A stretch of 64,000 nucleotides of DNA from Streptomyces cellostaticus (GTDB lineage Bacteria > Actinomycetota > Actinomycetes > Streptomycetales > Streptomycetaceae): assembly GCF_023630175.1 (NCBI RefSeq), contig NZ_JALLIN010000024.1:53230-117229 (forward strand). The letters are read 5' to 3'. Shown here piece after piece: positions 1-8,039 of the stretch. Position numbers and translations under genes: made by a program. Numbering within the stretch: position 1 is the first letter of the stretch; every line of letters begins with the position of its first letter. The notes under the pieces were generated by a model. The model was not told the origin of the DNA. It worked only from the letters and a program-made list of their open reading frames with translations, and searched no databases.

Positions 1-791
1 CCGCGGCCGTCAAGCACGGCCTGGAACTGATCGCCCAGGGCGCGGACCTGGTCGACGTCGGCGGCGAGTCCACCCGCCCGGGCGCCACCCGGGTCGACGA
101 GGCCGAGGAGCTCAGGCGCGTCATCCCCGTGGTCCGCGGCCTCGCCTCGGAAGGGGTCGTCGTCTCCGTCGACACGATGCGCGCGCGCGTCGCCGAGCAG
201 TCCCTCGCCGCGGGCGCCGCCCTCGTCAACGACGTCAGCGGCGGCCTGGCCGACCCCGCGATGATCCCCGTGGTCGCCGCCACCGGCGCGCCCTTCGTCG
301 TCATGCACTGGCGCGGCTTCCTCGAGGGCGGCAACGTCCAGGGCGCCTACGAGGACGTCGTCGCCGAGGTCGTGGACGAACTGCGGGCACGCGTGGAGGC
401 CGTCCTGGCGGGCGGCATCGCCCCCGACCGCGTCGTCGTCGACCCCGGCCTGGGCTTCTCCAAGGAGGCCGAGCACGATCTCGCCCTCCTCGCCCACCTC
501 GACCGGCTGCGCGCCCTCGGCCACCCGCTACTGGTCGCCGCCTCCCGCAAGCGGTTCCTCGGCCGCGTCCTCGCCGGCCCGCAGGGCGCTCCGCCGCCGG
601 CCCGGGAGCGCGACGCCGCCACGGCCGCCGTCTCCGCGCTGGCCGCACAGGCCGGGGCCTGGGCGGTTCGCGTGCACGAGGTGCACGCGAGCGCGGACGC
701 GGTACGGGTCGCGCGCGCCGTGGAGGCGGCGCGCACGAACCCGTCCGCGCGGGGCGCGGACGGCGAGCACGGTGCGGAAGGAGCCCGGTGA
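1..791 (+). CDS. folP: dihydropteroate synthase (5' end cut off by window edge)
   Basis: Dihydropteroate synthase joins p-aminobenzoate to dihydropterin pyrophosphate in cytoplasmic folate synthesis and is the sulfonamide target. The reading frame is open from base 3 with no start, so the gene begins upstream; about 263 codons are visible and roughly 20-25 N-terminal residues are missing compared with the usual length. The family signature VDVGGESTRPGA lies near the visible N-terminus, VNDVSGG and DPGLGF follow, and the SRK motif is in ASRKRFLG near the C-terminus. The stop overlaps the GTG of the next gene (GTGA), and folB and folK follow on the same strand, so this is a folate operon. Identity is secure. 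Confidence 0.96.
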   Translation, partial: AAVKHGLELIAQGADLVDVGGESTRPGATRVDEAEELRRVIPVVRGLASEGVVVSVDTMRARVAEQSLAAGAALVNDVSGGLADPAMIPVVAATGAPFVVMHWRGFLEGGNVQGAYEDVVAEVVDELRARVEAVLAGGIAPDRVVVDPGLGFSKEAEHDLALLAHLDRLRALGHPLLVAASRKRFLGRVLAGPQGAPPPARERDAATAAVSALAAQAGAWAVRVHEVHASADAVRVARAVEAARTNPSARGADGEHGAEGAR

Positions 792-1327
792 GCGCCCCCC
801 ACACCGACGTCGAGCAGGTGGAGGCCGCCAACACCGCCTTCTACGAGGCGATGGAGCGCGGAGACTTCGAGGAGCTGTCCTCCCTCTGGCTCGTGCCCAC
901 CGACCTGGGCGTCGACGAGGAGTACCACGACCCGGCCGACACCGGCGTGGTCTCCTGCGTCCACCCCGGCTGGCCGGTGCTCACCGGCCGCGCCGAGGTC
1001 CTGAGGTCGTACGCGCTGATCATGGCGAACACCGACTACATCCAGTTCTTCCTCACCGACGTGCACGTCTCGGTCACCGGTGACACCGCCCTGGTGACCT
1101 GCACCGAGAACATCCTCAGCGGCGGCCCGGCCCCCGAGGACGGCGCCGAGCTCGGCCCCCTGCTCGGCCAGCTCGTCGTCGCCACGAACGTCTTCCGCCG
1201 CACACCCACCGGCTGGAAGCTCTGGTCCCACCACGCCTCCCCCGTGCTGACCGAGTCCGACGAGGAGGACGACAACGGCCAGGACGGCGTCAACGGCGTG
1301 AATCCGGACGACGACCCCCTGCTCTGA
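788..1327 (+). CDS. NTF2-like (SnoaL-type) protein in the folate operon
   Basis: A 179-aa cytoplasmic protein with an NTF2/SnoaL-like alpha+beta fold pattern: an N-terminal helix with AANTAFYEAMERGDF, a G-rich turn, and a central TGRAEVLRSY segment followed by beta strands ending at GWKLWSHHASP. Proteins of this kind sit in the folate operon of many Streptomyces and resemble ketosteroid-isomerase-fold proteins, but their job is unknown. The GTG start overlaps the folP stop by four bases and has GAAGGAG about 8 bases upstream, so translation is coupled. The tail after residue ~150 is acidic and low in complexity (DEEDDNGQDG). No catalytic residues can be assigned. Confidence 0.85.
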   Translation: MSAPHTDVEQVEAANTAFYEAMERGDFEELSSLWLVPTDLGVDEEYHDPADTGVVSCVHPGWPVLTGRAEVLRSYALIMANTDYIQFFLTDVHVSVTGDTALVTCTENILSGGPAPEDGAELGPLLGQLVVATNVFRRTPTGWKLWSHHASPVLTESDEEDDNGQDGVNGVNPDDDPLL

Positions 1328-1334
1328 ACGGCCG

Positions 1335-1355
1335 CGCCCCGGGGAAGCCGGGGCG
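1335..1355 (+). terminator. hairpin after the NTF2-like gene
   Basis: Perfect 8-bp stem CGCCCCGG / CCGGGGCG with a 5-base loop, seven bases after the stop at 1327 and followed by TGGTTGG. It probably ends or attenuates folP transcription before folB. The 1356-1572 interval holds no other recognisable feature. Confidence 0.6.
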
Positions 1356-1572
1356 TGGTTGGAATCACGAACCCGGGGTATGTGCCGCTACCAGCCCATG
1401 ACGCGGCCGGGTTCCCCAGGGAGAACACGCGGTGAAACCTCCGGGTCCCGGCCCGGCCGGCACCCCGGTGCCCCGGCTCCGTCGGTGCCCGCAGGTAGAT
1501 TCGTCCAAGGCCGGTGTGCCGTCCGCACATGGCACCGCCCGGCCGTTCCCGACGATTGCAGGAGTGATTCGC

Positions 1573-1932
1573 GTGGATCGTGTCGCGCTGCGCGGCCTGA
1601 GGGCCCGCGGGCACCACGGCGTGTTCCCCAAGGAACGCGAGGAGGGCCAGACCTTCCTCGTCGACCTCGTGCTCGGCCTCGACACCCGCCCGGCCGCCGC
1701 CGACGACGACCTGACGAGGACCGTGCACTACGGCGTCGTCGCCGAGGAGGTCGTGGCCGTGGTCGAGGGCGAGCCGGTGAACCTGGTCGAGACCCTCGCC
1801 GAGCGGATCGCCCGGACCTGCCTGAAGCACGACGCGGTGCAGGAGGTCGAGGTCTGCGTCCACAAGCCGGACGCCCCGATCACCGTGCCCTTCGACGACG
1901 TGACCGTCACCATCACCCGGAGCCGAGTATGA
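1573..1932 (+). CDS. folB: dihydroneopterin aldolase
   Basis: Converts 7,8-dihydroneopterin to 6-hydroxymethyl-dihydropterin and glycolaldehyde in folate synthesis. The 119-aa length is normal for the octameric family. Diagnostic segments are the N-terminal VALRGLRARGHHGVFPKER, TVHYGVVAEEV in the middle (substrate-site region), and the C-terminal VCVHKPDAPI with its conserved lysine. The frame is open upstream, but the GTG at 1573 is chosen because GGAG lies 8 bases before it and the family starts here. Its stop overlaps the folK start (ATGA), so folB and folK are translationally coupled. Confidence 0.94.
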   Translation: MDRVALRGLRARGHHGVFPKEREEGQTFLVDLVLGLDTRPAAADDDLTRTVHYGVVAEEVVAVVEGEPVNLVETLAERIARTCLKHDAVQEVEVCVHKPDAPITVPFDDVTVTITRSRV

Positions 1933-2540
1933 CCCGACCTTTCACCCAGGGTCACAGCGACCCGACCGTCCAGCCGGTGCCCGCCGCGGTCGTCGAGCAG
2001 GTAGACGCCGCCGACACCACGCTGAGCAACCCCAAACGGGCCGTGATCTCCATCGGCTCCAACCTCGGCAACCGCCTGGAGACCCTCCAGGGGGCCGTCG
2101 ACGCCCTCGAGGACACCCCCGGGGTCCGCGTGAAGGCCGTCTCCCCGGTCTACGAGACCGAACCGTGGGGCGTCGAGCCGGGCTCGCAGCCCTCCTACTT
2201 CAACGCGGTCGTGGTCCTCAAGACCACGCTGCCCCCGTCCTCCCTGCTGGAGCGGGCCCACGCGGTCGAGGAGGCCTTCCACCGGGTCCGCGACGAGCAC
2301 TGGGGACCGCGCACCCTGGACGTCGACATCGTCGCCTACGCCGACGTCACCTCCGACGACCCCGGGCTGACCCTCCCCCACCCGCGCGCCCACGAACGCG
2401 CCTTCGTGCTCGCGCCCTGGCACGACGTCGACCCGGAGGCGCAGCTCCCCGGCCGCGGCCCGGTGGCCGACCTGCTGTCGGGTGTCACCCGCCACGGCGT
2501 CGAAGCACGCGCGGACCTGGAACTCCGGCTGCCCGAGTAG
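1929..2540 (+). CDS. folK: 2-amino-4-hydroxy-6-hydroxymethyldihydropteridine pyrophosphokinase (HPPK)
   Basis: Transfers pyrophosphate from ATP to 6-hydroxymethyl-dihydropterin, giving the substrate of FolP. The HPPK core begins at residue ~38 with ISIGSNLGNR; YETEPWG and the hallmark GPRTLDVDIV (metal-binding aspartates) follow, then LPHPRAHERAFVLAP. A 37-residue N-terminal extension before the core is longer than in E. coli FolK and looks unstructured. The ATG overlaps the folB stop by four bases. The next gene starts 57 bases downstream on the same strand. Confidence 0.95.
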   Translation: MTRPFTQGHSDPTVQPVPAAVVEQVDAADTTLSNPKRAVISIGSNLGNRLETLQGAVDALEDTPGVRVKAVSPVYETEPWGVEPGSQPSYFNAVVVLKTTLPPSSLLERAHAVEEAFHRVRDEHWGPRTLDVDIVAYADVTSDDPGLTLPHPRAHERAFVLAPWHDVDPEAQLPGRGPVADLLSGVTRHGVEARADLELRLPE

Positions 2541-2597
2541 TCGTTAAGGTCAAGACGACCACATTCCGGGACGGTCCGGGGGAGCTGAAGGGGAACC

Positions 2598-3086
2598 GTG
2601 AAAGAGCTGCGCATCAGGGTGCTGGCCGGCGTGTTCGTCGTGGCCGGAGTCCTGTCCTGGGCGGGCGCCCGCCTGTGGAACTCGATCGGGACCCTGCCCA
2701 GCGTCCCCCTGGCCGCCCCCGTCGTCCTCGCCCTGATCGCCGTGGTCCTGCTCGCCACGGCGCTCTCGCTGCGCGCCCGCTTCAGGGCCCAGCGTGAGCG
2801 CCGCCCCGGCGCGAAGGGGGTCGACCCCCTGATGGCAGCCCGAGCGGTCGTCTTCGGCCAGGCCAGCGCCCTCGTGGCCGCCCTGGTCGCCGGTATGTAC
2901 GGCGGCACGGGGGTCTTCCTCCTGGAACTCCTCGACATCCCCGCCCGCCGGGACCAGGCCGTCTACGCCGGCTTCTCGGTCCTGGCCGGCATCGCCGTCA
3001 TAGCGTCCGCCCTGTTCCTCGAACGAGTCTGCAAACTCCCCGAGGACGACGACCAGGACCACACGGGCGCGGAGCCGGTGGCCTGA
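2598..3086 (+). CDS. DUF3180 membrane protein
   Basis: A 162-aa integral membrane protein. Hydrophobic stretches at about residues 8-25, 33-58, 85-108 and 120-142 predict four membrane helices; the segment between helices 2 and 3 is very basic (RARFRAQRERRPG) and probably cytoplasmic. It matches the actinobacterial DUF3180 family, which typically follows folK; function unknown. GTG start with GGGGAGCTGAAGGGGA just upstream. It ends the folate operon and converges on folE. Confidence 0.82.
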   Translation: MKELRIRVLAGVFVVAGVLSWAGARLWNSIGTLPSVPLAAPVVLALIAVVLLATALSLRARFRAQRERRPGAKGVDPLMAARAVVFGQASALVAALVAGMYGGTGVFLLELLDIPARRDQAVYAGFSVLAGIAVIASALFLERVCKLPEDDDQDHTGAEPVA

Positions 3087-3101
3087 GGTTCCACCAGGGC
3101 T

Positions 3102-3121
3102 GACGGGCCGGGCGGCCCGTC
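3102..3121. terminator. convergent terminator hairpin
   Basis: Perfect 8-bp inverted repeat GACGGGCC / GGCCCGTC with a GGGC loop, 15 bases after the DUF3180 stop and facing the folE stop at 3190. A second GC-rich hairpin-forming tract follows at about 3126-3160. Position suits a bidirectional terminator. Confidence 0.6.
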
Positions 3122-3189
3122 CGCCGGTGATCGAGCCGCCGCTCGGGCGGCGGCGCCGGACACCTGCGACCGCCACGCCGGCGTGAGCG

Positions 3190-3795
3190 TCAGCGCGCCA
3201 GTATCAGGCTCATCGCCTCGGCACGCGTCGTGGCGTCCCGGAGCTGGCCGCGCACCGCCGACGTCGTGGTCTTGGCGCCGGGCTTGCGAATGCCGCGCAC
3301 CGACATGCACATGTGCTCGGCCTCGATGACCACGATGGCACCGCGCGCCTCGAGGATGCGTACGAGGGAGTCCGCGATCTGGGTGGTGAGTCGTTCCTGC
3401 ACCTGCGGGCGGCGAGCGAAGACCTCGACCAGGCGGGCCAGCTTCGACAGACCGGTGATCTTGCCGGTCTCGGCGGGGATGTAACCGACGTGCGCCACAC
3501 CGTGGAAGGGCAGGAGGTGGTGCTCGCACAGGGAGACGATCTCGATGTCCTTCACCAGGACCATCTCGTCGTGCCCCAGATCGAACGTGGTCGTCAGGAC
3601 GTCCTCGGGCTCCTGCCACAGACCGGCCAGGAGCTCCCGGTATGCCCGCGCGACCCGGGCCGGGGTGTCCCTCAGCCCCTCTCGGTCCGGGTCCTCGCCG
3701 ACCGCGATCAGGAGTTCCCGAACGGCGTTCTCGGCGCGCTTCTCGTCGAACTCGCCGATGAAGCCTTCGCCGGCCAGCGTCACGGGGTCGGTCAT
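3190..3795 (-). CDS. folE: GTP cyclohydrolase I
   Basis: Opens GTP to dihydroneopterin triphosphate, the first step of folate synthesis. The 201-aa protein carries the family signatures: ENAVRELLIAVGEDPDREGLRDTPARVARAY at the N-terminus (given only to residue markers GEDPDREGL and DTPARVARAY), the zinc-site segment SLCEHHLLPFHG, GLSKLARLVE, and the C-terminal EAEHMCMSVRG, whose Cys and His complete the zinc site. It lies downstream of ftsH on the same strand but is separated from it by a strong hairpin, so it probably has its own promoter in the short 3796-3840 gap. Confidence 0.96.
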   Translation of the reverse strand: MTDPVTLAGEGFIGEFDEKRAENAVRELLIAVGEDPDREGLRDTPARVARAYRELLAGLWQEPEDVLTTTFDLGHDEMVLVKDIEIVSLCEHHLLPFHGVAHVGYIPAETGKITGLSKLARLVEVFARRPQVQERLTTQIADSLVRILEARGAIVVIEAEHMCMSVRGIRKPGAKTTTSAVRGQLRDATTRAEAMSLILAR

Positions 3796-3840
3796 CTGAT
3801 GCCTCGTTCCTGTACGTACTGCCCGCGGGCATACGAAAAT

Positions 3841-3876
3841 GCCGCACCCCCCAGGCTAGAACCTGGGGGGTGCGGC
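3841..3876 (-). terminator. strong Rho-independent terminator downstream of ftsH
   Basis: Perfect 15-bp stem (GCCGCACCCCCCAGG and its complement) with a 6-base loop CTAGAA; on the minus strand it is followed by ATTTTCG. It begins 32 bases after the ftsH stop and ends 46 bases before the folE start, so it separates the two transcripts. Confidence 0.88.
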
Positions 3877-3907
3877 GTTCATTCCGGGCCTGTCGGCCGG
3901 AACGGGG

Positions 3908-5947
3908 TCAGCTCTCGGGGCGGTCCTCCGGCGTCTGCTCGGTCACCGGGGCGGTGTCCGAGGCCGTGGACTTGGCCGTGCTGATCGCCGCCGTCGCCCC
4001 GTTCGCGCCGTTGGTCAGTGCCAGCTCCTTGGGGGAGAGCACCGGCGGGCGGGTGGAGGGGGTGCGGCGGGAGGAGCCGGTCCACGCGGGCCGCGGCGGG
4101 CGCTTGTGGATCGTGGAGAAGACCTCCGCGATCTCCTCCTTGCCCAGGGTCTCCTTCTCCAGGAGGGCCAGGACCAGGTTGTCGAGCACGTCGCGGTTCT
4201 CGACCAGGATCTCCCAGGCCTCGTTGTGAGCGGTCTCGATGAGCTTCTTGACCTCTTCGTCCACCAGCGCGGCGACCTCTTCCGAGTAGTCGCGCTGGTG
4301 AGCCATCTCACGTCCGAGGAAGGGCTCGCTGTTGTCCCCGCCGAACTTGATCGCGCCGAGCCGCTCGGTCATGCCGTACTGGGTGACCATCGCGCGGGCC
4401 AGGCTGGTGGCCTTCTCGATGTCGTTGGCGGCGCCGGTGGTCGGGTCGTGGAAGACCAGTTCCTCGGCCGCCCGGCCGCCCAGCATGTAGGCGAGCTGGT
4501 CGAGCATCTCGTTGCGGGTGGTGGAGTACTTGTCCTCGTCCGGCAGCACCATCGTGTAGCCGAGGGCACGGCCCCGGGACAGGATGGTGATCTTGTGGAC
4601 CGGGTCGGAGTTCGGTGAGGCCGCCGCGACCAGGGCGTGACCGCCCTCGTGGTACGCGGTGATCTTCTTCTCCTTGTCCGACATGATCCGGGTCCGCTTC
4701 TGCGGGCCCGCGACCACACGGTCGATCGCCTCGTCCAGCGCCCTGTTGTCGATCAGCTTCTGGTCACCGCGGGCGGTGAGCAGGGCTGCCTCGTTCAGCA
4801 CGTTGGCCAGGTCGGCGCCGGTCATGCCGGGGGTGCGGCGGGCGACGGCGGCCAGGTCGACGTCGGGCGCGACCGGCTTGCCCTTCTGGTGGACCTTGAG
4901 GATCTCCATGCGGCCCTGCAGGTCCGGCGGGTCGACGGCGATCTGCCGGTCGAACCGGCCGGGGCGCAGAAGGGCCGGATCGAGGATGTCGGGCCGGTTG
5001 GTGGCGGCGATGAGGATGACGCCGCCCTTGACGTCGAAGCCGTCCATCTCGACGAGGAGCTGGTTCAGCGTCTGCTCGCGCTCGTCGTGCCCACCGCCGA
5101 GGCCGGCGCCGCGGTGGCGGCCGACCGCGTCGATCTCGTCGACGAAGACGATCGCCGGGGCGTTGGCCTTGGCCTGCTCGAACAGGTCGCGGACCCGGGA
5201 GGCGCCGACACCGACGAACATCTCGACGAAGTCGGAACCGGAGATCGAGTAGAAGGGGACCCCGGCCTCGCCGGCCACGGCACGGGCGAGCAGCGTCTTG
5301 CCGGTACCGGGGCGGCCGTAGAGCAGCACACCCTTGGGGATCTTGGCACCGACGGCCTGGAACTTCGCCGGCTCCTGCAGGAACTCCTTGATCTCGTGGA
5401 GCTCCTCGACGGCCTCGTCACAGCCGGCGACGTCGGTGAACGTCGTCTTCGGGGTGTCCTTGGTGATGAGCTTCGCCTTGGACTTGCCGAAGTTCATGAC
5501 CCGGCTGCCGCCGCCCTGCATCTGATTCATCAGGAACAGGAAGACGACCACGATGAGGACGAAGGGCAGCAGCGAGAGCAGGACGCCGAGGAACGGGTTC
5601 TGCTTGGACGGCGACACCGTGTAGCCGTCCGGGATCTGCTTCTCCTGGTACTTGCTCTGCAGCGTGCTGGCGATGGTCACGCCCTGGTCGCCGATGTAGC
5701 TCGCCTGGATCTTGGAGCTGCCGTCGACCTTCTGACCATCCTTGAGCTCGACCTTGACGGTCTGCTCGTCACCGGTGGTGAGCTTGGCCGACTGGACCCT
5801 GTTGTCGTTGATCGCCGCCACGACCTGGCCGGTGTCCACCGTCTTGTAGCCGCCGGACGAGCCGACGACCTGCATCAACACGACCACGGCAAGGACGGCC
5901 AGCACGATCCACATGACCGGCCCACGGAAGTATCGCTTCACGTCCAT
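3908..5947 (-). CDS. ftsH: ATP-dependent zinc metalloprotease FtsH
   Basis: Membrane-anchored AAA+ protease that degrades misfolded and regulatory membrane proteins. From the ATG at 5947 it has 679 aa: a membrane helix at ~11-29, a periplasmic domain, a second helix at ~105-125, the AAA module with Walker A GRPGTGKT at ~aa 210 and Walker B IVFVDEIDAVGRHRG, the SRH region, and the peptidase motif HEGGH at ~aa 430. A Ser/Thr/Pro-rich tail follows the KRPPRPAW segment, as is usual in actinomycetes. Walker A has R where many FtsH have P at the second position; this position is not catalytic. Upstream in-frame starts exist at 5983 and 6043; 5947 matches homologues beginning MDVKRYFRGP, though no clear Shine-Dalgarno precedes it. 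Confidence 0.95.
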   Translation of the reverse strand: MDVKRYFRGPVMWIVLAVLAVVVLMQVVGSSGGYKTVDTGQVVAAINDNRVQSAKLTTGDEQTVKVELKDGQKVDGSSKIQASYIGDQGVTIASTLQSKYQEKQIPDGYTVSPSKQNPFLGVLLSLLPFVLIVVVFLFLMNQMQGGGSRVMNFGKSKAKLITKDTPKTTFTDVAGCDEAVEELHEIKEFLQEPAKFQAVGAKIPKGVLLYGRPGTGKTLLARAVAGEAGVPFYSISGSDFVEMFVGVGASRVRDLFEQAKANAPAIVFVDEIDAVGRHRGAGLGGGHDEREQTLNQLLVEMDGFDVKGGVILIAATNRPDILDPALLRPGRFDRQIAVDPPDLQGRMEILKVHQKGKPVAPDVDLAAVARRTPGMTGADLANVLNEAALLTARGDQKLIDNRALDEAIDRVVAGPQKRTRIMSDKEKKITAYHEGGHALVAAASPNSDPVHKITILSRGRALGYTMVLPDEDKYSTTRNEMLDQLAYMLGGRAAEELVFHDPTTGAANDIEKATSLARAMVTQYGMTERLGAIKFGGDNSEPFLGREMAHQRDYSEEVAALVDEEVKKLIETAHNEAWEILVENRDVLDNLVLALLEKETLGKEEIAEVFSTIHKRPPRPAWTGSSRRTPSTRPPVLSPKELALTNGANGATAAISTAKSTASDTAPVTEQTPEDRPES

Positions 5948-6142
5948 CCATACGGAGCGGTGTCGCCCCGTCCCTCCTGCCATAGTGAGTTTGATAAGAC
6001 AGTTCTTCTGACGGTACCCCAGCATTGTTGCCCGAAGCCGCACGGAGCGGCATCGACGGCCGGCAATCCCGTCTCTGCATGCTCCAACGCGGCGAAACCC
6101 GCTGGGGTTCCCGATCGTCCTACAGGGAATGGCCCGGTTGGC

Positions 6143-6703
6143 TCAGCCGCCGTAGACGTGGGGCGCGAGCGTACCGACGAACGGCAGGTTGCGGTACTTC
6201 TCGGCGTAGTCGAGGCCGTAGCCGACGACGAACTCGTTCGGGATGTCGAAGCCCACCCACTCGACGTCGATGGCGACCTTGGCTGCGTCCGGCTTGCGCA
6301 GCAGCGTGCACACCTCCAGGGAGGCGGGCTCGCGCGAGCCGAGGTTGTTGATCAGCCAGGACAGGGTCAGGCCGGAGTCGATGATGTCCTCGACGATCAG
6401 GACGTGCCGGCCCTTGATGTCGGTGTCGAGGTCCTTGAGGATGCGGACGACACCGGAGGACTGGGTGCCCGCGCCGTAGGAGGACACGGCCATCCAGTCC
6501 ATGGTGACGGGGGTGGACAGCGCCCGGGCGAGGTCCGCCATGACCATCACCGCGCCCTTGAGGACGCCGACGATGAGCAGGTCCTTGCCCGCGTACTCCG
6601 CGTCGATCTTCGCGGCCAGCTCGGCCAGCTTCGCGTCGATCTCTTCTTTGGTGATGAGCACCCGCTGGAGGTCGGCACCCATGTCTTTCGCGTCCACCCG
6701 CAT
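6143..6703 (-). CDS. hpt: hypoxanthine phosphoribosyltransferase
   Basis: Salvages hypoxanthine and guanine with PRPP to form IMP and GMP in the cytoplasm. The 186-aa protein has the PRPP-binding motif VLIVEDIIDSGLTL at ~aa 100-113, GVLKGAVMVMADL near aa 50, and the base-binding VEWVGFDIPNEFVVGYGLDY region (key residues VGFDIP and GYGLDY). Two adjacent ATG codons lie at 6706 and 6703; the second is used here. The tilS-hpt-ftsH order on one strand is the widespread bacterial arrangement. A 195-bp gap before ftsH should hold the ftsH promoter. Confidence 0.96.
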   Translation of the reverse strand: MRVDAKDMGADLQRVLITKEEIDAKLAELAAKIDAEYAGKDLLIVGVLKGAVMVMADLARALSTPVTMDWMAVSSYGAGTQSSGVVRILKDLDTDIKGRHVLIVEDIIDSGLTLSWLINNLGSREPASLEVCTLLRKPDAAKVAIDVEWVGFDIPNEFVVGYGLDYAEKYRNLPFVGTLAPHVYGG

Positions 6704-6788
6704 CACTTTCGGTCGTCCCGCACTTACGGCAGCACTCGCGTGCCTCCGGCCGCCCCGCCTGCCGGAGGGGTCCTCCGGGGCCGCGAGG

Positions 6789-7847
6789 TCAGCCCTGCCG
6801 AATCACCAGTCTGCCACCCTGCCGCTGGGCGACGACTCTGCCCGGGAGATTGATGACCCCCTGGCCGCGCCATCCGGTGATGAGCCGGTCGACTTCCTCG
6901 ATGTGGCGGGCGAAGAGGGACCCGGCCGGGGCGCCGGCCTCGATGGCGGCGCGGCGCAGGATGCGGCGGCGTACGGCGGGCGGGAGGGCGTAGAGCTTGG
7001 CGCACTCCAGGAGGCCGGTGGCGTCGCGCACGGAGGCCTCGGCCTGGCTGGCCCAGGTGTCGAGGGCGTCGGCGTCGTCGCGGGAGAGCCGGGCGGTGCG
7101 GGCGAGCGCCTCCACGACGCCCTTGCCGAGGGCCTTCTCCAGGGCGGGCAGGCCCTCGTGCCGGAGCCGGGAGCGGGTGTAGGCGGGGTCGGCGTTGTGC
7201 GGGTCGTCCCACACCGACAGGGACTGGGCCATGCAGGCCTTGCGGGCGGTCTGCCGGTCCAGCGCCAGGAAGGGCCGCCGGTAACGGCCGCCGGCCCCCG
7301 AGACCGCGGCCATGCCGGACAGCGAGCGGATGCCGGAGCCGCGGGCGAGACCGAGCAGCACGGTCTCGGCCTGGTCGTCGCGGGTGTGGCCGAGCAGGAC
7401 GGCGGTGGCGCCGTGGCGTTCGGCCGCGGCGTCCAGGGCGGCGTAGCGCGCGTCGCGGGCGGCGGCCTCCGGTCCGCCCTCGCGGCCGACGCTCACCGCG
7501 ATGGACTCCACGGGGTCGAGGCCGAGTCCGCGCAGTTTGACGACGACCTCGTCGGCGCGGAGTCCGGAGCCGGGCTGGAGCCCGTGGTCGATCGTGACGC
7601 CGCCGGCGCGGATGCCGAGTTTGGGGGCCTCGAAGGCCAGGGCCGAGGCGAGCGCCATGGAGTCGGCGCCGCCGGAGCAGGCGACGAGCACGAGCGGGGA
7701 GGGGGGCCGCTCGGCCGGACCCCGCCCTGCGGCGGTCCGGAGGTGCCCGGTGCTTCGTCCGATGGTGCTGGTGTGGTCGGTCAGGATGTCGTGGAGGACG
7801 CGGCGGACCGCCAGGCGTATCGCCGCGACCGACGGATGGGGACCCAT
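6789..7847 (-). CDS. tilS: tRNA(Ile)-lysidine synthetase
   Basis: Attaches lysine to C34 of the CAU-anticodon isoleucine tRNA, changing codon reading from AUG to AUA. The 352-aa protein has the PP-loop SGGADSMALA at ~aa 58-67, GVTIDHGLQPGS, and LLGHTRDDQAETVLLGLARGS (key motif HTRDDQAET), all typical. The C-terminal domain is short, as in actinobacterial TilS. An N-terminal extension of ~45 residues precedes the PP-loop. It is 85 bases upstream of hpt on the same strand. Confidence 0.94.
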   Translation of the reverse strand: MGPHPSVAAIRLAVRRVLHDILTDHTSTIGRSTGHLRTAAGRGPAERPPSPLVLVACSGGADSMALASALAFEAPKLGIRAGGVTIDHGLQPGSGLRADEVVVKLRGLGLDPVESIAVSVGREGGPEAAARDARYAALDAAAERHGATAVLLGHTRDDQAETVLLGLARGSGIRSLSGMAAVSGAGGRYRRPFLALDRQTARKACMAQSLSVWDDPHNADPAYTRSRLRHEGLPALEKALGKGVVEALARTARLSRDDADALDTWASQAEASVRDATGLLECAKLYALPPAVRRRILRRAAIEAGAPAGSLFARHIEEVDRLITGWRGQGVINLPGRVVAQRQGGRLVIRQG

Positions 7848-8039
7848 GTCCGGTTCCCTTCATGAAGTTTTCGGGGGTGAGCCCGAGGATCGGTCACTCA
7901 GAGTGTGTCGATGGTGACAGAAGCGGGCCGTTCCCCGAGCATTGCACGCCTACCCATTGCCCACGGTCCCTCGGACGGGTGATTGGAGGGGCGTTCGCCT
8001 GCCGTCGGCCGGATTCGTTTCACGGCTGCGCGGCACGAC

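Noticed and set aside
4637..6853. Long plus-strand frame opposite ftsH and hpt
   Set aside because: It is the antisense shadow of two certain genes; at this G+C content stop codons are rare in that frame. The translation is low in complexity and has no domain.
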